NCBI GenBank assembly: GCA_964401995.1
Contig: CAYOAP010000010.1
Span: 1 to 64,000 of the forward strand
Direction of reading: 5' to 3'
DNA: 64,000 nt
From: DATCBF01 sp964401995
Lineage (GTDB): Bacteria > Actinomycetota > Thermoleophilia > Solirubrobacterales > 70-9
Under the pieces are notes generated by a model. The model was given only the letters and a program-made list of their open reading frames with translations. It searched no databases and was not told the DNA's origin. The position numbers were made by a program, and so were the translations under genes. Of this stretch, positions 40,889-49,535 are shown one piece after another; position 1 is the first letter of the stretch; the number at the start of each line of letters is the position of its first letter.

Positions 40889-42007
40889 GTGGCAGCCGGC
40901 CAGAGATCTCCGTCGCTCTTCAACGCCAGCGGCGCGGCGCGGCGGCTGCAGGCATCGGGCCTGCTCTCGATCGGCCCCAGCGCCCCTGGCCCGGCGCTGC
41001 GGCGCGGCGCCCTGGTCGCGATCCCGGTCGGCATCGCGTTGCTGGTCGAGCTGGGGCTGGACACCTCATCCAAGGGCGCGATCGCGACTGGGGCCCTGCT
41101 GGCGGGGTTTCCCGGCCTTGACGCGCCCGCCCGCACCCGCGCTGGCTGGCAGGCCGCGGCGGCGCCGGCAATCGGGTTGATGGCAGCGCTCGGCGTGCTC
41201 AGCAGCCAGTCGGCGCTCGGCGCGGTGCTGGCGATGGCCGTTGTCGGCGCGGCGGCGGGCTACTGCTTCGCCGTCTCCTTGCGACTGGCGATCGGCGGCC
41301 TCTCGGTCGCCCTCTCCCTGCTGATCGCGCAGGGCCTGTTCCTCGCCCCCGGCGACGCCCTGCCGGCGCTTCTGCTTGGCACGGCGGGAGGCCTGCTCCA
41401 GGCCGGCTTCTCGCTCTGCATCTGGGCGGCGGGGGACCACGATGGTGAGGCCGCCGAGAAAGCCTGGAGCAGCCGCGACGCCTGGCGCGAACTCCGCGCC
41501 AACTTCAACCTGGGCTCGACCAGCTTCCGCCACGGGCTGCGCTTCGGCGCCGCGCTCGCCGCCGGCGTGGCCGTCTATCGGCTGCTCGACATGGACCAGC
41601 ATGGCTTCTGGATCCCGCTGACGACCCTCTTCGTCATGCGCCCAGAGGAGGACGAGACCTTCCACCGCCTGATCCTGCGGGCAGCCGGCACCGCGCTTGG
41701 GCTGATCGCCGCCACAGCCTTGGCCGAGGCGCTCGGCGGCAACGGCGTCGCCGTCGCGCTTGCCCTGACCGCCGCGACCGCCTTGGCCTATGGGTTACTC
41801 ACGGTCCAGTACGCGCTCTTCACGGCGGCGATCACCACCTACGCGGTGCTGCTCGCCGATTCGCTGGGAGAGGGCGCCTTGCACGCCGCCGGCCAGCGGG
41901 GCTGGGCGACCGCGATCGGGATTGCCATCTCCGCCGCCGCCTTCCTGCTCTGGCCAAACCCAGGGGAGGGGAGAGGCGCCCGGGCCGCTCCCGCCGACGC
42001 CGTATAA
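40889..42007 (+). CDS. FUSC-family inner membrane protein
   Basis: 372 aa from GTG 40889; an earlier in-frame ATG would overlap the divergent ccdA-like gene. Two sets of about five membrane segments flank a short cytoplasmic part (about 190-235). The second half has RHGLRFGAALAAGVAVYRLL and FWIPLTTLFVMRPEEDETF, typical of FUSC/aromatic acid exporter-like proteins (YccS, AaeB). Substrate unknown. The next gene starts on the base after its stop. Confidence 0.8.
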   Translation: MAAGQRSPSLFNASGAARRLQASGLLSIGPSAPGPALRRGALVAIPVGIALLVELGLDTSSKGAIATGALLAGFPGLDAPARTRAGWQAAAAPAIGLMAALGVLSSQSALGAVLAMAVVGAAAGYCFAVSLRLAIGGLSVALSLLIAQGLFLAPGDALPALLLGTAGGLLQAGFSLCIWAAGDHDGEAAEKAWSSRDAWRELRANFNLGSTSFRHGLRFGAALAAGVAVYRLLDMDQHGFWIPLTTLFVMRPEEDETFHRLILRAAGTALGLIAATALAEALGGNGVAVALALTAATALAYGLLTVQYALFTAAITTYAVLLADSLGEGALHAAGQRGWATAIGIAISAAAFLLWPNPGEGRGARAAPADAV

Positions 42008-42724
42008 ATGACTGAGATGAGCGATCTCTCGCTGCCACCCCTGCCAGACGACTTTGCCCGCAGCCGCGAATCACTGCACCGGCTGGCTGAGGACGTGATC
42101 AAGCCCGCCCGCGAGCAGACCAGCGGCGAGTTCTCGCTGGTGCAGACGGCGGGCGGCTTCGGCACTCCCGTCTTTGGCGAAGACAGCCAGGTTAGGGTCG
42201 AGGGCATCGAGCTGGTCGTCCGCGAGGGTGGGGAGGAGCACAGCGCCCCGATCTCCTCGCTGGCCGCCGCGGCCGAGCTGATCGGCTCGCGCTTGCTGCC
42301 CAAGTCGATCGAGAGCCGCCTTCTGACCGAACCCCTGGCGATCGACCCGAAGGCAGCAGAGGCGCTCGCCGCCACCTACGCCGTCGGCCAGGCGATCCTG
42401 GAGCAGCTCGTCGCCGCAGCGGGGAAGGGCGATGGTCCGACCGAGCCGACCCTCTGGCCCGAGCACTTCGACATCGCGATCGAGATGGGTGACGAAGCCG
42501 CGGGTCGCCGCGCCAACTACGGCTTCTCCCCGGGAGACGAGGGCCACACCGAGCCTTACTTCTACGTCGGCCCCTGGAGCGCCAGGCCAAGCGGCGATCT
42601 CTGGAATGCGCAGGGCTTCCCCGGGGCCGAGATCGGCTACTCCGAGCTGGCCGCAAGCGACGATCCGGTGGCCCTCGCGGTCGAGTTCAGCCTCGCCCGC
42701 AAGCGCGCTCTCGACCGGCTCTGA
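42008..42724 (+). CDS. Hypothetical protein, 238 aa, actinobacterial type
   Basis: 238 aa, soluble, acidic. The middle has TLWPEHFDIAIEM followed by NYGFSPGDEGHTEPYFYVGPW, which I have seen only in uncharacterised actinobacterial proteins, so I assign no function. Starts directly after the FUSC gene stop, suggesting co-transcription. Confidence 0.7.
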   Translation: MTEMSDLSLPPLPDDFARSRESLHRLAEDVIKPAREQTSGEFSLVQTAGGFGTPVFGEDSQVRVEGIELVVREGGEEHSAPISSLAAAAELIGSRLLPKSIESRLLTEPLAIDPKAAEALAATYAVGQAILEQLVAAAGKGDGPTEPTLWPEHFDIAIEMGDEAAGRRANYGFSPGDEGHTEPYFYVGPWSARPSGDLWNAQGFPGAEIGYSELAASDDPVALAVEFSLARKRALDRL

Positions 42725-42737
42725 GCGGCCGCTGCGC

Positions 42738-42743
42738 TAGATT
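42738..42743 (+). promoter_or_regulatory. -10 box (TAGATT) upstream of the thiolase gene
   Basis: TAGATT lies 34 nt before the ATG at 42778, so this transcript would have a short leader rather than being leaderless. Confidence 0.35.
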
Positions 42744-42777
42744 CCTGGCTACGCAGCCAAACTGCCCGCGGGCCGGG

Positions 42778-43992
42778 ATGACCATAGGAGAGACCGAGTT
42801 GAGCAACCGCACGTTCGTCATCGGAGTCGGAATGACCAAGTTCGAGAAGCCCGGCACCAAGGAGGGCGACTACCCGGACTGGGCCAAGGAGGCCGGCGAC
42901 AAGGCGCTTGCCGACGCGGGCATCCCGTACACGGACGTCGAGCAGGCCTACGCCGGCTACTGCTACGGCGACTCGACCTACGGCCAGCGCGCGCTCTACC
43001 AGCTCGGCCTGACCGGGATCCCGGTCGTCAACGTCAACAACAACTGCTCGACCGGCTCCTCGGCGCTGTTCCTCGCCCGCCAGTCGGTCAAGGGCGGCCT
43101 CGTCGACTGCGCGATGGCGCTCGGCTTCGAGAAGATGGAGCCGGGCTCGCTCGGGGTCAAGTACACCGACCGCACCAACGCGCTCGACAAGCACGCCACC
43201 CGCATGTTTGAGATCCGCGATCCCGAGCAGTCGCCGGCCGCCCCGCAGATGTTCGGCAACGCCGGCCGCGACCACATGGACAAATACGGCTCGACCGCCG
43301 ACCACTACGCCTGGATCGGCTGGAAGAACCACAAGCACTCGGTCAACAACCCCTACGCCCAGTTCCAGGACGAGTACTCGCTGCAGGACATCAAGGACGC
43401 GCGGATGATCCACGACCCGCTGACCAAGCTGCAGTGCTCGCCCACCTCGGACGGCTCGGCCTGCGCGATCGTCGCCTCCGAGCGCTACGTCGAGGAGCAC
43501 GGACTCTGGGACCAGGCGATCGAAATCGCCGGCCAGGCGATGGTCACCGACCTCAGCTCGACCTTCGCCAACGACACCGACTGCATGAAGATCGTCGGTT
43601 CTGACATGTCGAAGGAGGCGGCGCGGATCGCTTACGAGGAGGCCCAGCTCAGCCCCGACGAGGTCGATGTCTGCGAGCTGCACGACTGCTTCAGCGCCAA
43701 CGAGCTGATCACTTACGAAGCGCTCGGCTTCGCCGCCGAGGGCGAGGGGCACAAGCTGGTCGAGGAAGAGGCAACGACGTACGGCGGCAAGGTCGTCGTC
43801 AACCCCTCGGGCGGGCTGATCTCCAAGGGGCACCCGCTCGGCGCGACCGGGTTGGCGCAGTGCTCGGAACTGACGTGGCAGCTGCGCGGCGCCGCCGACA
43901 AGCGCCAGGTCGACGGTGCCAAGGTCGGCTTGCAGCACAACATCGGGCTCGGCGGCGCCGCAGTCGTGACCGTCTACAAACCCGCGAGTTAG
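42778..43992 (+). CDS. Thiolase / lipid-transfer protein (SCP-x thiolase type)
   Basis: 404 aa. Thiolase fold of the SCP2-thiolase subgroup: nucleophile Cys90 in VNNNCSTGSSALF, ELHDCFSANEL in place of the usual NEAFA, and NPSGGLISKGHPLGATG with the active-site His. Such proteins act in beta-oxidation of branched or sterol side chains, or transfer lipids. Followed at 24 nt by an SDR gene with AAGGAGGAG between, so probably one lipid-oxidation operon. Confidence 0.9.
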   Translation: MTIGETELSNRTFVIGVGMTKFEKPGTKEGDYPDWAKEAGDKALADAGIPYTDVEQAYAGYCYGDSTYGQRALYQLGLTGIPVVNVNNNCSTGSSALFLARQSVKGGLVDCAMALGFEKMEPGSLGVKYTDRTNALDKHATRMFEIRDPEQSPAAPQMFGNAGRDHMDKYGSTADHYAWIGWKNHKHSVNNPYAQFQDEYSLQDIKDARMIHDPLTKLQCSPTSDGSACAIVASERYVEEHGLWDQAIEIAGQAMVTDLSSTFANDTDCMKIVGSDMSKEAARIAYEEAQLSPDEVDVCELHDCFSANELITYEALGFAAEGEGHKLVEEEATTYGGKVVVNPSGGLISKGHPLGATGLAQCSELTWQLRGAADKRQVDGAKVGLQHNIGLGGAAVVTVYKPAS

Positions 43993-44016
43993 CTCGCGGC
44001 CTAAGGAGGAGAGGGC

Positions 44017-44913
44017 ATGGCCAAGGAGAGACGCTCACTGAACGGCAAGGTCGTCGCGATCACCGGCGGGGCCCGCGGGATCGGCAAGGCGACGGCGACG
44101 GCGCTGGTCCGCAAAGGCTGCCGGGTCGCGATCGGCGACCTCGACCTTGCCCTGGCCGAGCAGACGGCGGCGGCGCTGGGCGGCGGCACGATCGCGCTCG
44201 CGCTCGACGTCACCGACCGCGGCTCCTTCGCCAAGTTCCTCGACGAGGCCGAGCGCCAGCTCGGGCCCGCCGACGTGATCATCAACAACGCCGGGATCAT
44301 GCCGGTGACCCCGTTCGTCGACGAGGCCGAGGACTCGGTCCGCCGCCAGATCGACATCAACCTGCACGGGGTCATTACCGGCACCCAGCTGGCGATCGAG
44401 CGGATGCGCCCCCGCGGCCACGGCAGCATCGTCAACATCGCCTCCCAGGCCGGCAAGGGCGGCGTCCCGGGGATCGCCACCTACTCGGCGACCAAGCACG
44501 CAGTGGTCGGCCTGAGCGAGGCCGTCCGCCTTGAGCTGCGCGGCAGCGGCGTCGACGTCGTCTGCGTGATGCCGACCGTCGTCAACACCGAGCTGACCAG
44601 CGGCGTCGGCCAGCGCTGGATCAAACCGGTCGAGGCATCTGACGTAGCTGACGAGATCGTCGATGCGCTCGAAGTGCCGCGCTTCGACGTCTTCGTGCCC
44701 CGCGCCAACGGCGCGATGTACAAGGTGGTCTCGCTGCTGCCGCGCCCTGCCCGCGAGGCGCTGGGCCGGGCGATGAAGCTCGACAAGCTGATGTTTGAGG
44801 TCGATCACGGCGCCCGCCACGCCTACGAGGAGCGGGCGGCGCAGAGTGAGCCCGGGCTCGAGGCGGGGGCGGAGGCCGAGCAGGCCCCGACGGCCCGCAG
44901 CGACGCCGCGTAG
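44017..44913 (+). CDS. Short-chain dehydrogenase/reductase
   Basis: 298 aa classical SDR. NAD(P) motif TGGARGIGKA (16-25), NNAGIMPVTPF, catalytic Ser in ASQAGKGG and Tyr-x3-Lys in TYSATKHA. A C-terminal extension of about 40 residues rich in Ala/Glu follows. Possibly a hydroxyacyl or alcohol dehydrogenase working with the neighbouring thiolase. A strong Shine-Dalgarno (AAGGAGGAG) precedes the ATG. Confidence 0.9.
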   Translation: MAKERRSLNGKVVAITGGARGIGKATATALVRKGCRVAIGDLDLALAEQTAAALGGGTIALALDVTDRGSFAKFLDEAERQLGPADVIINNAGIMPVTPFVDEAEDSVRRQIDINLHGVITGTQLAIERMRPRGHGSIVNIASQAGKGGVPGIATYSATKHAVVGLSEAVRLELRGSGVDVVCVMPTVVNTELTSGVGQRWIKPVEASDVADEIVDALEVPRFDVFVPRANGAMYKVVSLLPRPAREALGRAMKLDKLMFEVDHGARHAYEERAAQSEPGLEAGAEAEQAPTARSDAA

Positions 44914-44928
44914 ATCGAGGGTCGACCG

Positions 44929-45567
44929 ATGGGTCGTATCTATGACGCAACCTGGGGGAGGGTCTTCGCCGGACTCTACGACCGCGGGCTGAAGGCGACC
45001 GAGGACGCCGGCCTGCGGCAGATGCGCCGCGAGCTGCTGGCGGCCGCGAAGGGGCGGACGATCGACCTCGGCGCCGGCACCGGCGCCAACCTCGGCCTCT
45101 ATCCCGAGGCGGTGACCGAGCTGGTCTTGGCGGAGCCGGATCCGCACATGACGAGCCAGCTGCGGCCGAAGCTGGCAGCTCGGGGGAGTGCGGCCAGCCT
45201 GGTCGAAGCCCCCGCCGAGAGCCTGCCGTTTGCCGACGCGAGCTTCGACACAGCCGTCTTCACCCTCGTCCTCTGCACCGTGCCCGACCCAGACGCGGCG
45301 CTGCGCGAGGTCGCCCGCATCCTCCGGCCAGGCGGGCAGATGCTCTTCATCGAGCACGTGCGCGCCGATGATCCCGAGCTCGCCCGCTGGCAGGATCGCC
45401 TCGAGAAGCCCTGGCGCTTTCTCGGCGATGGCTGCCACTGCAACCGCGATACAGTCGGGACTATCGAGTCTTCGCCGCTGACAGTGGAGAGCATCGAGCA
45501 GGGTCGCCTGCCGAAGGCGCCGCCGATCGTCAAGCCGCTTGTGCGCGGCAGCGCGAGGCTCTCGTGA
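44929..45567 (+). CDS. Class I SAM-dependent methyltransferase
   Basis: 212 aa. Motif I TIDLGAGTGANLGLY, motif II region FDTAVFTLVLCTVPD and motif III LREVARILRPGGQMLFIEH, as in UbiE/phospholipid-type methyltransferases. Relatives are annotated as phosphatidylethanolamine methyltransferase-like, but the substrate is unknown. The phosphoesterase gene overlaps its stop by 4 nt (GTGA). Confidence 0.87.
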   Translation: MGRIYDATWGRVFAGLYDRGLKATEDAGLRQMRRELLAAAKGRTIDLGAGTGANLGLYPEAVTELVLAEPDPHMTSQLRPKLAARGSAASLVEAPAESLPFADASFDTAVFTLVLCTVPDPDAALREVARILRPGGQMLFIEHVRADDPELARWQDRLEKPWRFLGDGCHCNRDTVGTIESSPLTVESIEQGRLPKAPPIVKPLVRGSARLS

Positions 45568-46934
45568 GCGCCCGCAGCTTGGCCGCCGCCCTGCTGGCGC
45601 TTGTCGCCTGTTTGGCGCTATCGGCATCGGCCCTTGCCGCCGCCCCGCCGCACATCAACCACCTCTTCGTGATCGTGCTCGAGAACGAGAACGCCGAAGA
45701 GTCATTTGGCGCCAATCCGCCGGCGCCGTATCTCGGCGCGGACCTGCCCAAAGCCGGCGCCTTCATGCCCAATTACTACGGGATCGGGCACGCCAGCCTC
45801 GACAACTACATCGCGATGATCAGCGGCCAGCCACCGAACCTCGTCACCCAGGCCGACTGTACGATCTTCTCGGAGATGGCTCCCGGCATTGTCGGGGCCG
45901 ACGGCATCGCCCTCGGCCAGGGCTGCGTCTTCCCGAAGCCGGTGCAGACCGTCGCCAACCAGCTCGAAGGCGCCGGCCATAGCTGGCGTGGCTACATGGA
46001 GGACATGGCCAACGGAGCGGCGGCGGGCGAAGCGACGACCTGCCGCCACCCGGCGATCGGCACCGCCGACAAAACCCTGGCGGCACGGCCCAACGACCAG
46101 TACGCCACCCGCCACGACCCCTTCGTCTACTTCCACTCGATCATCGACACGCCGGCCTGCCAGAGCAACGTGGTCGACCTCAGCAAGCTCCCGGGAGACC
46201 TCAGCAGCCTGGCGAAGACTCCCGAATACTCATTCATCACGCCCGATCTCTGCGCCGATGGGCATGACGCCACCTGCGCCGACGGCGTCTCGCCCGGCGG
46301 CTTCGCCGGCGTCGACGCCTTCCTGCGCCAGTGGGTGCCGGCGATCCAGGCGTCTCCGGCCTACCAGGACCAGGGGGCAATCCTGGTCACCTTCGACGAG
46401 TCGGAGTCGGGCGCCGACTCCTGCTGCGGCGAGGTCAACGGCCCGAACACGCCGAACAACGGCGGCGGAAATTCCGTCGGCAGCGGCGGCGGGCGGATCG
46501 GCGCGGTGATGCTCTCGCCCTGCATCAAGCCCGGCACCGTCACCAACATCGCTTACAACCACTACTCGATGCTGCGCTGGGTCGAGGACAACTTCGGCGT
46601 GCCCCATCTCGCCAATGCGGCCACAGCCGGGCTGACCCCATTCGGCGCCGATGTCCTCAGTCGAGCCGACTGCCAGAAGAAGACCAAGCTGCGGGCACGG
46701 CCGCGCAAGGCGGTCTCAGGCCACAAGACAGCCTTCAAGTTCAGCTTCACGACCGAACTGGACGCCTGCGTCAAGGGCGCCGTCGTCAGCTTCGCCGGCC
46801 ACCGGACGCGAACCAACGCCCACGGCAAAGCCCAGATCAAGGCCACGCTCCACGGCAAGGGCCACAAGGTCGCCACCGTGAAGTCGCCGATCTGCGACTC
46901 CGCCAAAGCCAGCGTCCGCATAGTTCAGCCCTGA
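45564..46934 (+). CDS. Secreted phosphoesterase (phospholipase C/acid phosphatase-like)
   Basis: 456 aa, GTG start. Signal peptide 1-24 (LSASALAAAPP). The alkaline-phosphatase-like fold of the PF04185 type is shown by HLFVIVLENENAEE near the start, YYGIGHASLDNYIAMISGQ and TFDESESGAD (metal ligands). The last ~95 residues after Leu360 form a separate basic beta domain (RARPRKAVSGHKTAFKFSF). Hydrolyses phosphate esters outside the cell; substrate unknown. Confidence 0.85.
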   Translation: MSARSLAAALLALVACLALSASALAAAPPHINHLFVIVLENENAEESFGANPPAPYLGADLPKAGAFMPNYYGIGHASLDNYIAMISGQPPNLVTQADCTIFSEMAPGIVGADGIALGQGCVFPKPVQTVANQLEGAGHSWRGYMEDMANGAAAGEATTCRHPAIGTADKTLAARPNDQYATRHDPFVYFHSIIDTPACQSNVVDLSKLPGDLSSLAKTPEYSFITPDLCADGHDATCADGVSPGGFAGVDAFLRQWVPAIQASPAYQDQGAILVTFDESESGADSCCGEVNGPNTPNNGGGNSVGSGGGRIGAVMLSPCIKPGTVTNIAYNHYSMLRWVEDNFGVPHLANAATAGLTPFGADVLSRADCQKKTKLRARPRKAVSGHKTAFKFSFTTELDACVKGAVVSFAGHRTRTNAHGKAQIKATLHGKGHKVATVKSPICDSAKASVRIVQP

Positions 46935-46969
46935 GCAGGGCCAAAGAGGGCGATGCCGAAAGCACGTCC

Positions 46970-47230
46970 GTGTCCCTTGAGGTCGATCTTCCAGCAGGGC
47001 CGGTCGCAGACAAACTGACTCTGTGGCCAGTAGATGACGGTCGATACGGCCTTGACGCCGTATTTCAGGGCGCATCGGGATATGAACGCTGCGAAGAGCA
47101 CCAGATGGCGATGGAGGCTGCCGGCGCCCGCTGCTCGCTGGTTCAGAACCTAGACAACTCCTGGTCGCTGAGGTTCGGGCCTTTAACTGTGCACGAGGTG
47201 GGCAGGGCCATCACCGCCTTCATACGTTGA
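46970..47230 (+). CDS. Small hypothetical protein (86 aa) in a low-G+C patch
   Basis: 86 aa from a GTG; no better start. Reads as a compact alpha/beta protein (LTLWPVDDGRYGLDAVFQG, two Cys). G+C is about 57% by hand count of one line, below its neighbours. I do not recognise a family. Moderate support only. Confidence 0.4.
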   Translation: MSLEVDLPAGPVADKLTLWPVDDGRYGLDAVFQGASGYERCEEHQMAMEAAGARCSLVQNLDNSWSLRFGPLTVHEVGRAITAFIR

Positions 47231-47245
47231 CGGCCGCGCCGTTTG

Positions 47246-47261
47246 AGCTGGTAGGCCAGCT
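47246..47261. terminator. Small hairpin between convergent genes
   Basis: agctgg (47246-47251) pairs with ccagct (47256-47261) around tagg, between the stop at 47230 and the convergent stop at 47260. Weak stem of 6 bp. Confidence 0.35.
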
Positions 47262-47733
47262 ATTCAGACTCTTCGAGGGCGTCCCGATCAAGATTGCGGC
47301 TCCATTCGTAAACGAACAGCGGGAGCAGCGCCACCACGATGCCAAGCATGCCCAGCGACATGGAAGCCCAAGCAAAACCAAGCTCATCTAACCATCCCCA
47401 ATGGCCAACGGCCGCCTGCTCGGCCAAGGCAAGAGAAATGACGATGCCGATCAGTCCGCCAACAGCTAGCCCCACTGTTGCGCCAATCCAGTTCTCTCTC
47501 GCTGAATCTCGGACTCGCGAGACCTTCTCCAGCCAAGAAGCCTCAATGGCATAGGCAACGAAGAAGGTAGCGCCGATCTGGGGCAGATTTCGCAGCAGTT
47601 CTGCCGAGGGACTGGGAGCAAGCGAAGCCAAGATGACCCAGCCACAGAGGGCTAAAAAGAAAACCAAGAGCAACGATCCACCGAACCCCCGCCGCATCGG
47701 TGTCAAACGCTTCGATTGCAGACGGCCCGTCAT
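47260..47733 (-). CDS. Hypothetical three- to four-TM membrane protein, low G+C
   Basis: 157 aa from ATG 47733 (TTG 47757 also possible). Hydrophobic segments at about 20-38, 53-68, 85-105 and 125-142, with a conserved-looking SWLEKVSRVRDSARENW loop. G+C is about 55-60% by line counts, against ~70% around it, suggesting recent gain. A TTGACA -35 lies upstream. Family unknown. Confidence 0.6.
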   Translation of the reverse strand: MTGRLQSKRLTPMRRGFGGSLLLVFFLALCGWVILASLAPSPSAELLRNLPQIGATFFVAYAIEASWLEKVSRVRDSARENWIGATVGLAVGGLIGIVISLALAEQAAVGHWGWLDELGFAWASMSLGMLGIVVALLPLFVYEWSRNLDRDALEESE

Positions 47734-47774
47734 GAGGCGCAGGCTAGATGGTCTCAAGGACAGTCTCGCCTCTA

Positions 47775-47804
47775 TTTAACGCACGATAATGGTGGTTATG
47801 TCAA
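47775..47804 (-). promoter_or_regulatory. Putative promoter for the low-G+C membrane protein gene
   Basis: Minus strand: perfect TTGACA (47799-47804), an 18-nt spacer and GTTAAA (47775-47780), about 41 nt before the ATG at 47733. A consensus -35 is rare elsewhere in the window, in keeping with foreign origin. Confidence 0.4.
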
Positions 47805-47858
47805 CTCGAAGCTGACAATCTTCACAAAAGCAACGCTCGGCCGGCCCAGTCGCGCGGC

Positions 47859-47864
47859 TAGGCT
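47859..47864 (+). promoter_or_regulatory. -10 box (TAGGCT) for the lgt fusion gene
   Basis: TAGGCT ends 6 nt before the GTG at 47871, leaderless type. Confidence 0.45.
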
Positions 47865-47870
47865 CTGCCG

Positions 47871-49514
47871 GTGATCGATTCGATTCCTAGCCCTGCTGAG
47901 AGCGGCTTTGGCATCGGCCCCCTTGAAGTCCATGTCTACGGGCTGATGTACGCGGTTGCCGTCGTTGTTGCCGTCCTGATCACGGTCCGGCGCTGGGAGG
48001 CCAAAGGCGGCTCGCGCGAGCTGGTCTACGACGTCGCACTCTGGGCTTTTCCCGCCGGCTTGGTCGGCGGCCGCCTCTATTTCGACCTGACCAGCTCCAA
48101 CCTGGTGCCGCCGCACTGGTGGGGGCCGCTCGCGGTCTGGGACGGCGGCATGGGCATTTGGGGCGGCATCGCCCTTGGCTCGGCGGTAGGGCTCTGGCGC
48201 CTGCGCCGCCACGGGGTCCCACCGGGGCCGTTCATGGACGCCGTCGCCCCGGCTCTCCTGGTCGGCCAGGCAATCGGCCGGATCGGGAATTACTTCAACC
48301 AGGAGCTCTTTGGCGGCCCCACCAATCTCCCTTGGGGTTTACATATCTCCCTCGCCCATCGCCCTCCTGGCTACGAGGCTTTCGCCACCTTCCACCCGAC
48401 CTTCCTCTACGAGCTGATCTTCAACCTCGGCCTCGCCGCCTTCCTGGTCTGGCTCGGCCACCATCGCCGGATCCGCCCCCCGGGCCTGTTCGCCCTCTAC
48501 GTCGCCGGCTACTCGGCCTTTCGGATCTTCGAGGAGTCGCTGCGGGTCGATCCAGCCCACTACATCTACGGCCTGCGGCTGAACTTCTACGTGGCCTGCG
48601 CGCTGACCGTGGCGGGCCTGGCCTGGTTCGCCGCCAGCCAGAGGCAGCCGCGGCGCGACAAGCAGGGCAGCAGCCGCGCTCGCACCTTGAGCCTGATCGC
48701 GGCCGGAACGGCGGCGCTGGCGCTGGCCGGCTGCGGCCAGGGAGCGGCGCGGGCCGCGACGGGTCCGCCCGAAGGCGCTGGCGAAAGCCCAGACCTCGGC
48801 CGCGTCGGCCGGACTGCCCTCGTCGCCGCTGCCGCGACGAACCCCGGCGCCTACCGCGTCGTCGGCAACGGCCTCAACCTGCTGGACAACTGGTTGCGGA
48901 GCAACTCGGCCAACCTGGAAGCAAGCGCGGCGCGCAGCGCCGAAGCCGCCTCGGCTCCCGCCGAACCGGGCGAAGAAGACCCATCGGCCATCCCTCCCGC
49001 CTCGGCCGGCACCAATGGCACCGTGGTCCCGCCGCTGCCCGGCGGCAGCTCCGCCCCGCTAGTCGTCCACTCGCTCTCCTCGACCGGCGGCGACGAAAGT
49101 GGGCCGACGACGACCCTGATCAATGGGATCGCTCTCGCGCCGCCGAGCGCTCCGGATCCGATCAAGGGCGCGATCAACGCCGCCAACACGATCTCCGCCA
49201 CCCCCTACATCTGGGGCGGCGGCCACGCATCCTTCTTCGCCCGCGGCTACGACTGCTCCGGCGCGGTCAGCTTCGCCCTCTTCGGCGCCGGCTTCCTCTC
49301 CTCCCCGCTTGCCTCGGGGAATCTTGAGTCCTGGGGCGTCCCCGGGCCGGGCCGCTGGCTGACCGTCTACGCCAACGCCGGCCATGCCTACGCCGTGATC
49401 GCCGGCCTGCGCTGGGACACGGTCGGCGACGCCAAGGGCTCGGGGCCGCGCTGGCACTCCAATGTCGCCGACGAGTCAGCCGGGTTCGTCGCCCGCCACT
49501 ACCCCGGCTACTGA
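47871..49514 (+). CDS. lgt: Prolipoprotein diacylglyceryl transferase fused to a lipoprotein-type NlpC/P60 module
   Basis: 547 aa in one open frame. Residues 1-265 are Lgt: HVYGLMYAVAVV, GGRLYFDL, VWDGGMGIWGG, the signature GQAIGRIGNYFNQELFGGP and RPPGLFALY. A basic stretch (about 254-270, RQPRRDKQGSSRAR), a hydrophobic segment (271-284) and LALAGC with Cys288 follow, which is a complete lipoprotein signal. Then a linker and a C-terminal NlpC/P60-like domain (about 430-547) with YIWGGGH, YDCSGAVSF and NAGHAYAVI. Topology fits: the Lgt C-terminus is cytoplasmic and the signal would carry the peptidase out. Lgt may thus lipidate its own tail. Confidence 0.9.
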   Translation: MIDSIPSPAESGFGIGPLEVHVYGLMYAVAVVVAVLITVRRWEAKGGSRELVYDVALWAFPAGLVGGRLYFDLTSSNLVPPHWWGPLAVWDGGMGIWGGIALGSAVGLWRLRRHGVPPGPFMDAVAPALLVGQAIGRIGNYFNQELFGGPTNLPWGLHISLAHRPPGYEAFATFHPTFLYELIFNLGLAAFLVWLGHHRRIRPPGLFALYVAGYSAFRIFEESLRVDPAHYIYGLRLNFYVACALTVAGLAWFAASQRQPRRDKQGSSRARTLSLIAAGTAALALAGCGQGAARAATGPPEGAGESPDLGRVGRTALVAAAATNPGAYRVVGNGLNLLDNWLRSNSANLEASAARSAEAASAPAEPGEEDPSAIPPASAGTNGTVVPPLPGGSSAPLVVHSLSSTGGDESGPTTTLINGIALAPPSAPDPIKGAINAANTISATPYIWGGGHASFFARGYDCSGAVSFALFGAGFLSSPLASGNLESWGVPGPGRWLTVYANAGHAYAVIAGLRWDTVGDAKGSGPRWHSNVADESAGFVARHYPGY

Positions 49515-49515
49515 G

Positions 49516-49535
49516 GGGCGGGCCTTAGCCCGCCT
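49516..49535. terminator. GC-rich hairpin shared by convergent lgt and dsbA-like genes
   Basis: ggcgggc (49517-49523) pairs with gcccgcc (49528-49534) around ctta. The loop holds the stop codon of the minus-strand gene and the stem follows the lgt stop at once, so one hairpin serves both transcripts. Confidence 0.6.

Noticed and set aside
36705..47807. Exact 16-base repeat (36705-36720 and 47792-47807)
   Set aside because: A single 16-base match in 64 kb is near chance expectation, and one copy is normal coding sequence of the WS/DGAT gene.
48660..49514. Separate lipoprotein gene inside the lgt frame, from an internal TTG near 48680
   Set aside because: No Shine-Dalgarno or -10 box nearby, and the n-region charges of the signal (RRDK, SRAR) lie upstream of that TTG, so a continuous fusion is more likely. 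It is still listed as a test in the findings.
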